Source of the DNA: G965279335 sp965279285
Lineage (GTDB): Bacteria; Pseudomonadota; Gammaproteobacteria; DSM-16500
Assembly: GCA_965279285.1 (NCBI GenBank)
Contig: OZ257148.1
Coordinates: 1,922,001 to 1,986,000 of the forward strand
Length of the DNA stretch: 64,000 nucleotides
Reading direction: 5' to 3'
Positions 17,874 to 26,204 of this stretch are shown here, piece by piece. Each line of letters opens with the position of its first letter. Positions within the stretch are counted from its first letter, which is position 1. Made by a program: the position numbers and the translations under genes. The notes under the pieces were generated by a model that was given only the letters and a program-made list of their open reading frames with translations, had not been told where the DNA came from and did no database searches.

Positions 17874-19142
17874 TTATTCAGACGCTGCCAGCGCTGGTTC
17901 TTGATTTTCATGCATGATAATAGGCTCAGAATGACCAAGAATAGTCGCTTCATCAATGATAACTTTTCTGATGGTCGTCTGGGTGGGTAAATCGTACATT
18001 GTATTTAACAAGACTTTTTCTAAAATTGATCTTAAACCACGTGCTCCGGTCTTTTTTTCCACACAGCGCACTGCAATTGCAGCTAACGCTGCATCACGAA
18101 ATTCTAGAGTTGCGCCTTCCATTTCAAATAGTTTACGGTATTGCTTAATCAACGCATTTTTAGGCTCGACTAAAATCTTAACTAAGGCTTCTTTATCCAA
18201 CTCATCCAATGTCGCAGCTACAGGTAAGCGACCAATTAATTCAGGAATCAAACCATATTTAATTAAATCCGACGGCTCAACTTCGAGTAATAATTGATTC
18301 ATGGATTTCATGTCTTCTTTACTATGAACTTCTGCAGAAAAACCAATGCCTGATTTTTCAGAACGATCGCGAATTACTTTTTCCAAACCCGCAAACGCAC
18401 CGCCACAAATAAATAAAATATTTTTTGTGTCAACTTGAACAAATTCTTGTTGTGGATGTTTACGCCCACCTTGTGGCGGAATAGAGGCAACAGTGCCTTC
18501 AATTAACTTTAACAAGGCTTGTTGTACACCCTCACCTGAAACATCGCGGGTAATAGAAGGATTTTCTGATTTACGGGAAATTTTATCAATTTCGTCGATA
18601 TAAACAATGCCAGTTTGTGCTTTTTTAACATCGTAATCACATTTTTGTAATAACTTTTGAATGATGTTTTCAACATCTTCACCGACATAACCTGCTTCGG
18701 TTAATGTCGTTGCATCAGCAATAACAAAAGGAACATTCAGCAGTCTTGCTAATGTTTCTGCTAACAATGTTTTGCCACTGCCTGTTGGTCCAATAAGTAA
18801 AATATTACTTTTACTTAATTCAATTTCATCGGTTTTACCTTTATGGCGCAATCTTTTATAGTGATTATAAACAGCAACAGAAATGGTTTTTTTAGCATGC
18901 GCTTGACCAACGACATACTCGTCTAATGTGGCACATATTTCACTCGGTGTTGGTAGCTTCGTAGGTTCATCAGTGACAGCTTGCACACCTTGCGCTTCTT
19001 CTTTGATGATTTCAGTGCAAAGTGACACGCATTCATCACAGACATAAACAGATGGCCCGGCAATGAGCTTACGAACTTCATGCTGACTCTTCCCACAAAA
19101 TGAACAATGTAACTTGGTATGCTTAGTCTCTTTCCCAGCCAT
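17874..19142 (-). CDS. clpX: ClpX, ATP-dependent unfoldase of ClpXP
   Basis: ClpX unfolds tagged substrates and feeds them to ClpP. The 422-residue protein has the N-terminal four-cysteine zinc domain (CSFCGKS...CDEC, about residues 13-39), Walker A GPTGSGKT (about 120), Walker B VYIDEIDKI, and the pore/ClpP-binding IGF-type loop region (SGIGFSAEV). Length equals E. coli ClpX (424). It lies downstream of clpP with one palindromic repeat between them, which may lower read-through between the two genes. Confidence 0.97.
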   Translation of the reverse strand: MAGKETKHTKLHCSFCGKSQHEVRKLIAGPSVYVCDECVSLCTEIIKEEAQGVQAVTDEPTKLPTPSEICATLDEYVVGQAHAKKTISVAVYNHYKRLRHKGKTDEIELSKSNILLIGPTGSGKTLLAETLARLLNVPFVIADATTLTEAGYVGEDVENIIQKLLQKCDYDVKKAQTGIVYIDEIDKISRKSENPSITRDVSGEGVQQALLKLIEGTVASIPPQGGRKHPQQEFVQVDTKNILFICGGAFAGLEKVIRDRSEKSGIGFSAEVHSKEDMKSMNQLLLEVEPSDLIKYGLIPELIGRLPVAATLDELDKEALVKILVEPKNALIKQYRKLFEMEGATLEFRDAALAAIAVRCVEKKTGARGLRSILEKVLLNTMYDLPTQTTIRKVIIDEATILGHSEPIIMHENQEPALAASE

Positions 19143-19228
19143 AACTACAAAAACCTCTTTTTAAATGTCTAACTATAAACATGGTGACGATTACTTAAAT
19201 TTCAAGTGATGTGTGTTCAACATATTAT

Positions 19229-19258
19229 GGTGGGCACGCTGTGCTTTGCCCACCCCGC
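19229..19258. repeat. Single palindromic core repeat between clpP and clpX
   Basis: There is one core with three substitutions (GTGCTTTG in the centre, CCCCGCAT end). No inverted partner is present. Its place inside the clpP-clpX gap means the repeat is tolerated within an operon. Confidence 0.8.
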
Positions 19259-19269
19259 ATGAGCTACTA

Positions 19270-19935
19270 CTAGGTTGTAACTAATTTTTCTGGATTATTG
19301 GGGCTTGCATCAGAACGTGGTGCTTCTGCACGCTGATAAAGAATTTTATCAACAATGCGATATTCTACTGCTCGCTCAGCGCTCATAAAGTGGTCTCTGT
19401 CAGTATCTTTTGCAATCACTTCTTCAGAATGTCCTGTATGCTTAGCTAAAATTTTATTTAAGCGAGCACGTATTTTTAAGGTTTCTTCTGCGTGAATTGC
19501 AATATCAGAAGCTTGCCCTTGCACACCACCTAAAGGCTGATGGATCATAACGCGAGCATTAGGTAAGCAATAACGTTTACCAGCTGCTCCACCTGCTAAT
19601 AATAAAGCACCCATACTTGCCGCTTGACCAATACACATGGTACTTACTTTTGGTTTAATAAATTCCATCGTATCGTAAATTGCCATGCCTGCTGTTACTA
19701 CGCCACCTGGCGAATTAATATAAAGATGAATATCTTTATCAGGATTTTCTGATTCCAAAAATAAAAGCTGTGCAACCACTAAATTAGCAACATGATCATC
19801 AATAGGACCAACAAGAAAAATAACTCGATCTTTTAATAAGCGTGAGAAAATATCAAAAGAACGTTCGCCTCTCGCTGTTTGCTCAATAACGATAGGAACT
19901 AACTGTGATCGCAGGATAGATTCAGAATTTTGCAT
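19270..19935 (-). CDS. clpP: ClpP, proteolytic subunit of ClpXP
   Basis: ClpP is a serine peptidase that forms a barrel of two seven-subunit rings. The 221-residue protein contains the active-site serine in GQAASMGALLLAGG (about residue 104) and the histidine in ARVMIHQPLGG (about 129); VYINSPGG-like LYINSPGGVVTAG forms the substrate groove. It is somewhat longer than E. coli ClpP (207) through a C-terminal tail (RAEAPRSDASPNNPEKLVTT). It lies between tig and clpX as in most gammaproteobacteria. Confidence 0.97.
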   Translation of the reverse strand: MQNSESILRSQLVPIVIEQTARGERSFDIFSRLLKDRVIFLVGPIDDHVANLVVAQLLFLESENPDKDIHLYINSPGGVVTAGMAIYDTMEFIKPKVSTMCIGQAASMGALLLAGGAAGKRYCLPNARVMIHQPLGGVQGQASDIAIHAEETLKIRARLNKILAKHTGHSEEVIAKDTDRDHFMSAERAVEYRIVDKILYQRAEAPRSDASPNNPEKLVTT

Positions 19936-20000
19936 TAGCTATGTCTTCCTTCTAAAAATAAATTTATTAATTAGGACGAGAATCATTCTCAACCCACAAC

Positions 20001-20145
20001 GTAACTATTTAGCAGCTAAGGTTTGGTGGGCACGCTGCGCTTTGCCCACCCTACTAGATGCCAGCTAGAAGCACGCTGGCATGACAAGATTTCGTAGGGT
20101 GGGCAAAGCGCAGCGTGCCCACCAAACCTTAGCTGCTGAATAGCT
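20001..20145. repeat. Complete MITE-like element with outer arms, core arms and an inner hairpin
   Basis: This is the best preserved copy. The left arm runs from GTAACTATTTAGCAG at 20001 through the core to CCCTAC at 20054; the right arm (20094-20145) is its inverted copy with one mismatch in the part compared (ACTATTTAGC / GCTGAATAGC). Between them lies a member of a second palindrome family, TGCCAGC...GCTGGCATGACA. It separates tig from clpP. Confidence 0.92.
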
Positions 20146-20160
20146 CCCCCCACACGCAAA

Positions 20161-21462
20161 TTAAGCCTGTTTGATGCCTTTAGCAAAATCTTCGTAACTT
20201 AACATTTTTTCTGTGACTTGAACGCCTTCTAACAACTTTTCTACTAACTGCTCTTCTAACACTTGCATTTCTACTTCCGCAAGACGACGCTTGTCATTAG
20301 CGTACCAACTAATGATTTCTTTTGGATTTTCATAAGCAGTGGCATGATTATCAATGAACGCTTTTACACGCTCTTTATCAGGCGTAAGATTGTGTTTTTT
20401 AATGAGCTCAGCAATTAATAATCCTAAAATGACATTCTGCTTTGCTGCATCTTTAAACCCTTGGTTTTCAGCTTCCGTATGACTATGATCATGACCATGA
20501 TGTGGATGAACCTGATCATGAATACGCGCAGCTTCACGTTCAATCAATGAGTTCGGTACTTCAACTGGATTTTGCTCTAACAATTTATTAAATACTTTGG
20601 TTTTTAATTTCGCTTTAATTAAGCGCGCTAATTCACGTTCCAGATTTTTTTTAATTTCTGCCTGCAAATCGGCTACAACTCCAGACTTTACTCCTAATTT
20701 TTTAACAAATGCTTCGTTAAATTCAGGAAAAGAAGGCTCGGAAATTTTATGTGTGGTTGTTGAGAACTCTGCAGCTTTACCAGCAAATTCTTTTGCAAAA
20801 TAATTTTCTGGAAAAGTTAATTTGATTACGCGTTCTTCACCGATTTTCACACCAATCAAGCCTTCTTCAAAACCGGGAATCATGGTCTTACTACCTAATA
20901 TGATAGGATAGTCGTGGGCTTCACCACCTTCAAAAACTTTGCCGTCAATCGAGCCACGAAAATCAATCACAACTTGATCTTTATCTTGCGCAGGACGCTC
21001 CGCTTTACGCCAGGTCACATTTTGATTTTGTAAATGTTCCATTACACGCTTAACATCTTCATCTTTAATGGTTGAAATAGATTTTTCTATTGTACCTGGC
21101 TCAAAATGAACTGTGGTCACTTCGGGTAATATTTCAAAAGTAGCAACAAACTCTAATGGTTTACCAGGAATAATCGGCTTAGGCACTACTATTGGGGTTG
21201 CAACAGGATTTAATTTTTCTTGGTTGATTGCAGCATATAAACTGGATTGAATCACATCACTAATCGCATCTTGATGCGCTGAATCACCAAAACGTTGTTT
21301 AATTACACTTAATGGCACTTTCCCCGCACGAAAACCTGAAACTTTAGCTGTTTTTGACAGCTTATTGATACGTTCATCGTATGCTTCATTATATTTTTCT
21401 ACCGGCACTACTATTGTTACACGTCGCTCTATTTTGCTGGGTGCTTCTACAGATACTTGCAT
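20161..21462 (-). CDS. tig: Trigger factor, ribosome-associated chaperone
   Basis: Trigger factor binds at the ribosomal exit tunnel and shields nascent chains. The 433-residue protein (E. coli 432) has the ribosome-binding motif SGFRAGKVPLSVIKQRFG (about 43-60), a central FKBP-type isomerase domain (about 160-245; VVIDFRGSIDGKVFEGGEA) and the helical C-domain. An odd feature is a His-rich insert in the C-domain (VHPHHGHDHSH, about 315-325), which could bind metal. It leads the tig-clpP-clpX-lon block. Confidence 0.96.
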   Translation of the reverse strand: MQVSVEAPSKIERRVTIVVPVEKYNEAYDERINKLSKTAKVSGFRAGKVPLSVIKQRFGDSAHQDAISDVIQSSLYAAINQEKLNPVATPIVVPKPIIPGKPLEFVATFEILPEVTTVHFEPGTIEKSISTIKDEDVKRVMEHLQNQNVTWRKAERPAQDKDQVVIDFRGSIDGKVFEGGEAHDYPIILGSKTMIPGFEEGLIGVKIGEERVIKLTFPENYFAKEFAGKAAEFSTTTHKISEPSFPEFNEAFVKKLGVKSGVVADLQAEIKKNLERELARLIKAKLKTKVFNKLLEQNPVEVPNSLIEREAARIHDQVHPHHGHDHSHTEAENQGFKDAAKQNVILGLLIAELIKKHNLTPDKERVKAFIDNHATAYENPKEIISWYANDKRRLAEVEMQVLEEQLVEKLLEGVQVTEKMLSYEDFAKGIKQA

Positions 21463-21675
21463 ATCAACCTCAAAATTAACATTCCAAAAAAAACATAACT
21501 AACTGCTTCATTATTAAAAAATAACTTATTATCAATCAGTTGCGCTGAATAGTTACTGTACTTTTATCCTAAAAACTCAAGCCCATAGGCTGCAAGCATT
21601 ATAGTAAATAATGTCCAATAAAGAAACCAATTTATGAGGATACCACAGATTAAAACCGGGTTGAAACGAGAAAGA

Positions 21676-21760
21676 TGGTACGAATGGAGAGACTCGAACT
21701 CTCACGGGTTACCCCACTGGAACCTAAATCCAGCGCGTCTACCAGTTCCGCCACATTCGC
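21676..21760 (-). tRNA. tRNA-Leu (anticodon TAG)
   Basis: An 85-base class II tRNA on the minus strand with encoded CCA. It has acceptor GCGAATG/CATTCGT, D-arm TGGCGGAACTGGTAGACGC, anticodon loop TTTAGGT with TAG, a long variable arm (TGGGGTAACCCGT) and T-arm GAGAGTTCGAGTCTCTC. It is last in the five-tRNA cluster. Confidence 0.97.
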
Positions 21761-21766
21761 ATATTT

Positions 21767-21842
21767 TGGTGGGCCGTGTTGGGATCGAACCAACGACCTA
21801 TTGATTAAGAGTCAACTGCTCTACCAACTGAGCTAACGGCCC
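21767..21842 (-). tRNA. tRNA-Lys (anticodon CTT)
   Basis: Cloverleaf on the minus strand: acceptor GGGCCGT/ACGGCCC, anticodon loop CTCTTAA with CTT, T-arm GTTGGTTCGATCCCAAC, CCA encoded. The anticodon reads AAG only, so another lysine tRNA (TTT) must exist elsewhere. Confidence 0.96.
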
Positions 21843-21857
21843 GTCTCTTGGAGATAG

Positions 21858-21934
21858 TGGGGTGAATGACGGGGCTCGAACCCGCGACAACCGGAATCAC
21901 AATCCGGGGCTCTACCAGCTGAGCTACATCCACC
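21858..21934 (-). tRNA. tRNA-His (anticodon GTG)
   Basis: Cloverleaf on the minus strand with the extra 5' G typical of tRNA-His paired with the discriminator C. Anticodon loop TTGTGAT with GTG; T-arm GCGGGTTCGAGCCCCGT; CCA encoded. Confidence 0.96.
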
Positions 21935-21949
21935 ATAATCAAAAATTAT

Positions 21950-22026
21950 TGGCGCGCCTGACAGGATTCGAACCTGTTACCCTCGGCTTAGAAGGCCGAT
22001 GCTCTATCCGAATGAGCTACAGGCGC
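21950..22026 (-). tRNA. tRNA-Arg (anticodon TCT)
   Basis: Cloverleaf on the minus strand: acceptor GCGCCTG/CAGGCGC, anticodon loop CTTCTAA with TCT, T-arm ACAGGTTCGAATCCTGT, discriminator G and CCA encoded. Confidence 0.97.
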
Positions 22027-22043
22027 ATAAATATAAAAAATAG

Positions 22044-22120
22044 TGGTCGGGGTAGAGGGATTCGAACCCCCGACATCCTGCTCCCAAAGCAGGCGCGCTA
22101 CCAGACTGCGCTATACCCCG
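22044..22120 (-). tRNA. tRNA-Pro (anticodon TGG)
   Basis: Cloverleaf on the minus strand: acceptor CGGGGTA/TACCCCG, anticodon loop TTTGGGA with TGG, T-arm GGGGGTTCGAATCCCTC, CCA encoded. It is the first gene of the Pro-Arg-His-Lys-Leu array, and the biosynthetic cluster begins about 170 bases upstream of its 5' end. Confidence 0.97.
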
Positions 22121-22293
22121 TCGTCTTCCTGTCACGATCTAACACCGTAACGGGAGTGGATAATACGTGGCGAAAAGGCTGGCGTCAATTTAAAATTTAA
22201 TGCAACTATGTGAGGTTTTCTAGCCGCCTATAAGCACATCACCCTATAAAACAGAGCACCCCAACCAAAATAGACAGCAACAAGACAAGTTGC

Positions 22294-23553
22294 CTATACT
22301 AATTCCATAACAGGACAGGTTTTTTTAAATGCCATATGCCATAAAAAAATAAAACTTAACAAACAAAAACCAACACTCATCAAAAATGGGATATAAAATG
22401 AAAAAATACATAAGATTGATGCAATATTACAAACAACTATACTCCAAAGCGCTCGCTGACTTTGAGCAACACCCAGAATTGAACCTTGCTCATGGTCTTC
22501 TGACGTGTTTGAAATTAACGTCATTGAATTTGTAATTAATATAGAAATACACACCCCAATTCCAAGTAATAACAGCATATAAAATAATAAGTATTTAGTT
22601 TTAATCAATAATAAGATTAAAATAACAAAAAAAGCTAAACCTAAAAAAATACACCTTACTTCCGATTTCAACATATCAAATAATGTATTAACTAAATATC
22701 CACCACCAAAAATTTTACCTATAGAAAGCAAAAAAACACCCAGTGCTAATGTGTTCGCCGTCGCAGCCCAATGAACGGCGAGATAGACAGGAATGAATTG
22801 ATAGAGAATATCTGCCGATGAGGTAATAAACAAACTCACCAATAATATCCCACTCAGCTTTGATTTCATTAAATAGTGATAACTATTAATTAGAGGAATT
22901 TTCCATATATTCATTAAATTAAATTTCTCTATTTTAATATTATCAGTTGATTTTGTTTCAATAAAAAATAATCGAACAACAATGAATGTTAAAAAATAAA
23001 TTGCTGCAGCAACAAAGAAAGGAGTGCTAAAGTTAAACCAACCACACAACTGATGATTAGAAAAAAAACTACCTAGCAAAGGGCCAATTAAGTACCCCAT
23101 TGTTAAAGCCACATTTATTTTCCCGAACCATTTTAACTTGCTATTAATTAAATGTTTTAAATCATTAATCATAGCAAGAGCAATGGCAGAGTTACCTTCA
23201 AAAATTCCAGAAAAAAAACGAACAAATATGAGCAAATAATACCAGCGAAGATAAATACAAATTCCTGACAAAATAAAAGAAACCGTAGCGCCTAGTAAAG
23301 TACAAGACAATATGCGTTTTCTACCAAATAAATCTGACAAATGACCTATAACAGGCATGCCAATAAATTGCCCCAAAGGGTAACTACTTAGCAAAAAACT
23401 ATATAAAAGCATATGACTTGCATTTACATTTTTAACAAAAATAATTGGAAAAATAGTATAAGGAATTGCGAGCCCAATAAATGCCATAACGACTGTTAAT
23501 TGAATAATAATTATTTGCCATTTTAGCTTTTTCTGGTCAAGCTGCATCTTCAT
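22294..23553 (-). CDS. MFS transporter, probable exporter of the cluster product
   Basis: An inner-membrane carrier of about 420 residues with 12 predicted helices and the loop 2-3 motif GHLSDLFGRKR, close to the drug-efflux (tetracycline-resistance-like) branch of the MFS. It is the last gene of the long minus-strand biosynthetic operon. ATG 23553 overlaps the stop of the preceding enolpyruvyltransferase gene as ATGA; ATG 23562 (three codons earlier) or TTG 23580 are alternatives. Its position suggests export of, or self-resistance to, the nucleoside product. The substrate is inferred from context only. Confidence 0.8.
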   Translation of the reverse strand: MKMQLDQKKLKWQIIIIQLTVVMAFIGLAIPYTIFPIIFVKNVNASHMLLYSFLLSSYPLGQFIGMPVIGHLSDLFGRKRILSCTLLGATVSFILSGICIYLRWYYLLIFVRFFSGIFEGNSAIALAMINDLKHLINSKLKWFGKINVALTMGYLIGPLLGSFFSNHQLCGWFNFSTPFFVAAAIYFLTFIVVRLFFIETKSTDNIKIEKFNLMNIWKIPLINSYHYLMKSKLSGILLVSLFITSSADILYQFIPVYLAVHWAATANTLALGVFLLSIGKIFGGGYLVNTLFDMLKSEVRCIFLGLAFFVILILLLIKTKYLLFYMLLLLGIGVCISILITNSMTLISNTSEDHEQGSILGVAQSQRALWSIVVCNIASILCIFSFYIPFLMSVGFCLLSFIFLWHMAFKKTCPVMELV

Positions 23554-24890
23554 GTTAGGCATGTCAATTTTGCACCACAATTTATCAATGATTGTTGCAA
23601 GTTTTCATAACCCCTAGATAAATGATGCCCCCCTTGTAACAAGGTAGTACCTTTTGCCTTAAGTGCAACAATTAGCAAAACAGCCGCCGCCCGTAAATCT
23701 TGAGCAACTAGCGTCTTTTCGCCATGAATATGGGCATTAGGACTCACTCTAATACTGTTTTCACCAATGTCTATATTAAAACCTAGTTTTTTTAATTCAT
23801 AAGCATAGGAAAAACGATTTTTCCAAACATATTCAGAGATACTCGACTCTCCATTAGCTAAGCTCATTAACACCGCAAAAAAAGGTTGATGATCGCTGTA
23901 AATCCCTACGCTTGTAACATCAATATTAACGGATTGAAGTTTTTTAACTTTAGGTATTTTTATCGACGTACCTTCAAATATTAGATTAACGCCCATCGCT
24001 TTTAATATTTTAAATTCCTCAGCTAATCCATTCTGTAACAGTTCGATATTTACCTGCTGAATTTCAGCATTTATATTATGAAATACAGCAAGACATATAT
24101 ACGTCATTACTTCGCTTAAATCATTAATTAACGTAAAGTGAACTTCTTTAGTATTATCCACCTCTTTTGTTCGGTTGATAAATAATTCATTTTCATCATA
24201 TGAAACGTCATAATTTAATAACCGCATCAATCTAATTAGCTCAGTAACATCAGGTTTACGGTACGGATTTTTAATTAACGTTTTAGCTCTATTGACAGAC
24301 ATTGCTGCTAAAATTGCGGTTTTTGTTGCGCCGGAAATTTGAGGGCCGGTTAATATATTTAAATCATCAGAATAATGCATAATATCTATTGTTTGTTGAT
24401 CATGATAAGCCACACGTTTTCCTATCAGCTTATCATCAACCTGATCACAAACAAAACCAAACTGTTTCAACACAGACAACATATGAGAAATGGGGCGCTT
24501 ACCAGCTTTAGCCACGTCGCCAATTTGGCACCCCCCGCATTCATACAGCTCTGCTTTATCAAAACGGGCCAATAAACTTGGCAGCAAGTAGATTACACCG
24601 TGCACATCTATGCATAATGCGCGCTCAATTGAATAAGCATCCATTTTTTTTGTATTAATAGTTAGCTGATAATTGTTCATACAAATTTCAGCGCCTAATT
24701 TTTTTAATATATTACATAATACATAGACATCATCAATCTTTGGCACATTATCAATAACAAAATCAGTATTAGGATGCAAAACACTCGCGGCCATAATTCC
24801 AACAATGGCATGCTTAAAACCATAGGCCCTAAATGTTGCATTATCAAGCAACGTTGATTCTTCAATCTTGATAATATTATTCACTAACAT
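23550..24890 (-). CDS. MurA-family enolpyruvyltransferase (PolA/NikO-like)
   Basis: The 446-residue protein is a diverged member of the EPSP synthase/MurA fold, which transfers enolpyruvate from PEP to a hydroxyl. The MurA loop cysteine is kept (ECGGCQIG, Cys121; MurA Cys115), as is KRPISHML, but two or three extra residues lie between them and overall identity to MurA looks low. Polyoxin and nikkomycin clusters use such a paralogue (PolA, NikO) on the 3'-OH of UMP. Beside a radical SAM enzyme, phosphatase, HisC-like and TruD-like enzymes, I infer the same reaction, possibly on pseudouridine monophosphate. AGGAG precedes ATG 24890. A housekeeping MurA role is unlikely here. Confidence 0.8.
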   Translation of the reverse strand: MLVNNIIKIEESTLLDNATFRAYGFKHAIVGIMAASVLHPNTDFVIDNVPKIDDVYVLCNILKKLGAEICMNNYQLTINTKKMDAYSIERALCIDVHGVIYLLPSLLARFDKAELYECGGCQIGDVAKAGKRPISHMLSVLKQFGFVCDQVDDKLIGKRVAYHDQQTIDIMHYSDDLNILTGPQISGATKTAILAAMSVNRAKTLIKNPYRKPDVTELIRLMRLLNYDVSYDENELFINRTKEVDNTKEVHFTLINDLSEVMTYICLAVFHNINAEIQQVNIELLQNGLAEEFKILKAMGVNLIFEGTSIKIPKVKKLQSVNIDVTSVGIYSDHQPFFAVLMSLANGESSISEYVWKNRFSYAYELKKLGFNIDIGENSIRVSPNAHIHGEKTLVAQDLRAAAVLLIVALKAKGTTLLQGGHHLSRGYENLQQSLINCGAKLTCLT

Positions 24891-24899
24891 TATATACTC

Positions 24900-26204
24900 C
24901 TATGTAATATATGATATTACTTCCCCACATTGTAAAAAATCACATTGTTCATATTTAGTCACATCATCTTTTATAAACAAAGTTACAATAGAGTAATTTT
25001 TTAAAATATCTTGGTTCAAACATAAAGTTAGCTGCGGGAAATAATCATTTTCTACTATAGAGCTCATCCAATAAATTCCAGCAACGTTGGAGTAATATAT
25101 TATAGTAAAATAACCTACCACCTCATTACGATGAATAAACTGATAAAACTGCATAGCATCAGTCTGTGAGTGAGGTATTTTTGACACTAAATCAAAATAA
25201 CTTTGCACACACTCATCTTGATACAAGGCAGACATTCTGTACAAACTTAAGTCCTGCGGTGACAATAATTGCTTAAACTTATATTCATCATTTAAATTAT
25301 ATTTTTCTTGATTAAAAATTTTATACAATACTTTTGTTTTTATCTGCTTAGCGCCATGCTCAGATAAAACTGTATTTAAATTAGCAGGGTCATTGCAAAA
25401 ACAATCCCACCACTGAAAAGATATTCCTGATGCTTTCGAAGTTTTTATACGTGCAGCCACTTTTCTCTCCAGAACCTCCAAAGAATAATCTATATCAATA
25501 ATATGGTTAAACTCAGGCGAATTTAACTTGGAATTAACTACTGTGATTCCAGGTTCACGACAAAAATCATATTGTGAAACATATTGCGAATAATGAGTAA
25601 GTAATAGATAATGATTTAAAAGTGCTGACTCAAATATTTTATTTTTCGACAAATGCACCGTATTATGCAAAGAAATATCATTAGGCACATTACTATTTTG
25701 AAGAGTTAATTTAGCCAAACAATCAAGCTCATGAATTAGTGCATCTTTTCCTGAATTATATAATTCCTTATCTGCTCCAAAGTTTTTTGCTAATTGAATT
25801 TTTAAGTCAGCATATTTTTTTAACCATACAGAATTCTCTGATAAGAAATCTCTAAAGTTTAGATGCCGTTCTATCTGAGGATCATTGCAAATAAAAAAAT
25901 GTGCATTAAAAGAAGCATGCCCTGACTGCTTTTGACTAATAGCACTAATAGCAGGGATTATACTACGTCTCAACTTAGAGTATCCAAACGCTAAAAATTT
26001 TTCCTCAATTTCTTTAATGTTTTCAAAATTGTCCACCTCTATAATCATATCAATAATAGGCTTAGCCGGCATATTGGGTATAGCCGTACTACCAACATGA
26101 TAAATATTCACGATAGTTTTGTTTATGCCCAATAACTTAGCTTTTTCAACTTGAAATAAATCTTTCCATTGATCTTGATACTCACTTATAGATATCACAT
26201 ACAT
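24900..26204 (-). CDS. GrpB (UPF0157) domain protein fused to an acetyltransferase-like C-terminal half
   Basis: The 434-residue protein has an N-terminal GrpB domain (about 1-165), a nucleotidyltransferase-like fold, shown by HVGSTAIPNMPAKPIIDMII and the FRDFL...WLKKYADLKIQLAKNF stretch. The C-terminal half (about 170-434) is not clearly assignable; QFYQFIHRNEVVGYFTIIYYSNVAGIYWMSSIV looks like the core of a GNAT acyltransferase. It overlaps the aminotransferase gene upstream by 10 bases and ends 9 bases before the enolpyruvyltransferase start, so it is an integral member of the operon. A role in tailoring or ligation of the nucleoside is possible but unproven. Confidence 0.65.
   Translation of the reverse strand: MYVISISEYQDQWKDLFQVEKAKLLGINKTIVNIYHVGSTAIPNMPAKPIIDMIIEVDNFENIKEIEEKFLAFGYSKLRRSIIPAISAISQKQSGHASFNAHFFICNDPQIERHLNFRDFLSENSVWLKKYADLKIQLAKNFGADKELYNSGKDALIHELDCLAKLTLQNSNVPNDISLHNTVHLSKNKIFESALLNHYLLLTHYSQYVSQYDFCREPGITVVNSKLNSPEFNHIIDIDYSLEVLERKVAARIKTSKASGISFQWWDCFCNDPANLNTVLSEHGAKQIKTKVLYKIFNQEKYNLNDEYKFKQLLSPQDLSLYRMSALYQDECVQSYFDLVSKIPHSQTDAMQFYQFIHRNEVVGYFTIIYYSNVAGIYWMSSIVENDYFPQLTLCLNQDILKNYSIVTLFIKDDVTKYEQCDFLQCGEVISYIT

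Noticed and set aside
22044..22120. tRNA-Pro as attachment site of an integrative island carrying the cluster
   Set aside because: The cluster lies on the 5' side of the tRNA, integrases normally use the 3' end, no integrase or duplicated tRNA end was seen near 22.3 or 45 kb.
21862..22200. Open frame across the tRNA-His/Arg/Pro genes
   Set aside because: It runs over three tRNA genes on the opposite strand, with tRNA-derived peptide motifs (GFEPVTLGLEGRCS, GRGIRTPDILLPK); not a protein gene.
23550..24890. MurA-like protein as the housekeeping UDP-GlcNAc enolpyruvyltransferase
   Set aside because: It is strongly diverged, has an altered loop spacing and is embedded in the nucleoside/NRPS operon; a normal murA is expected elsewhere.
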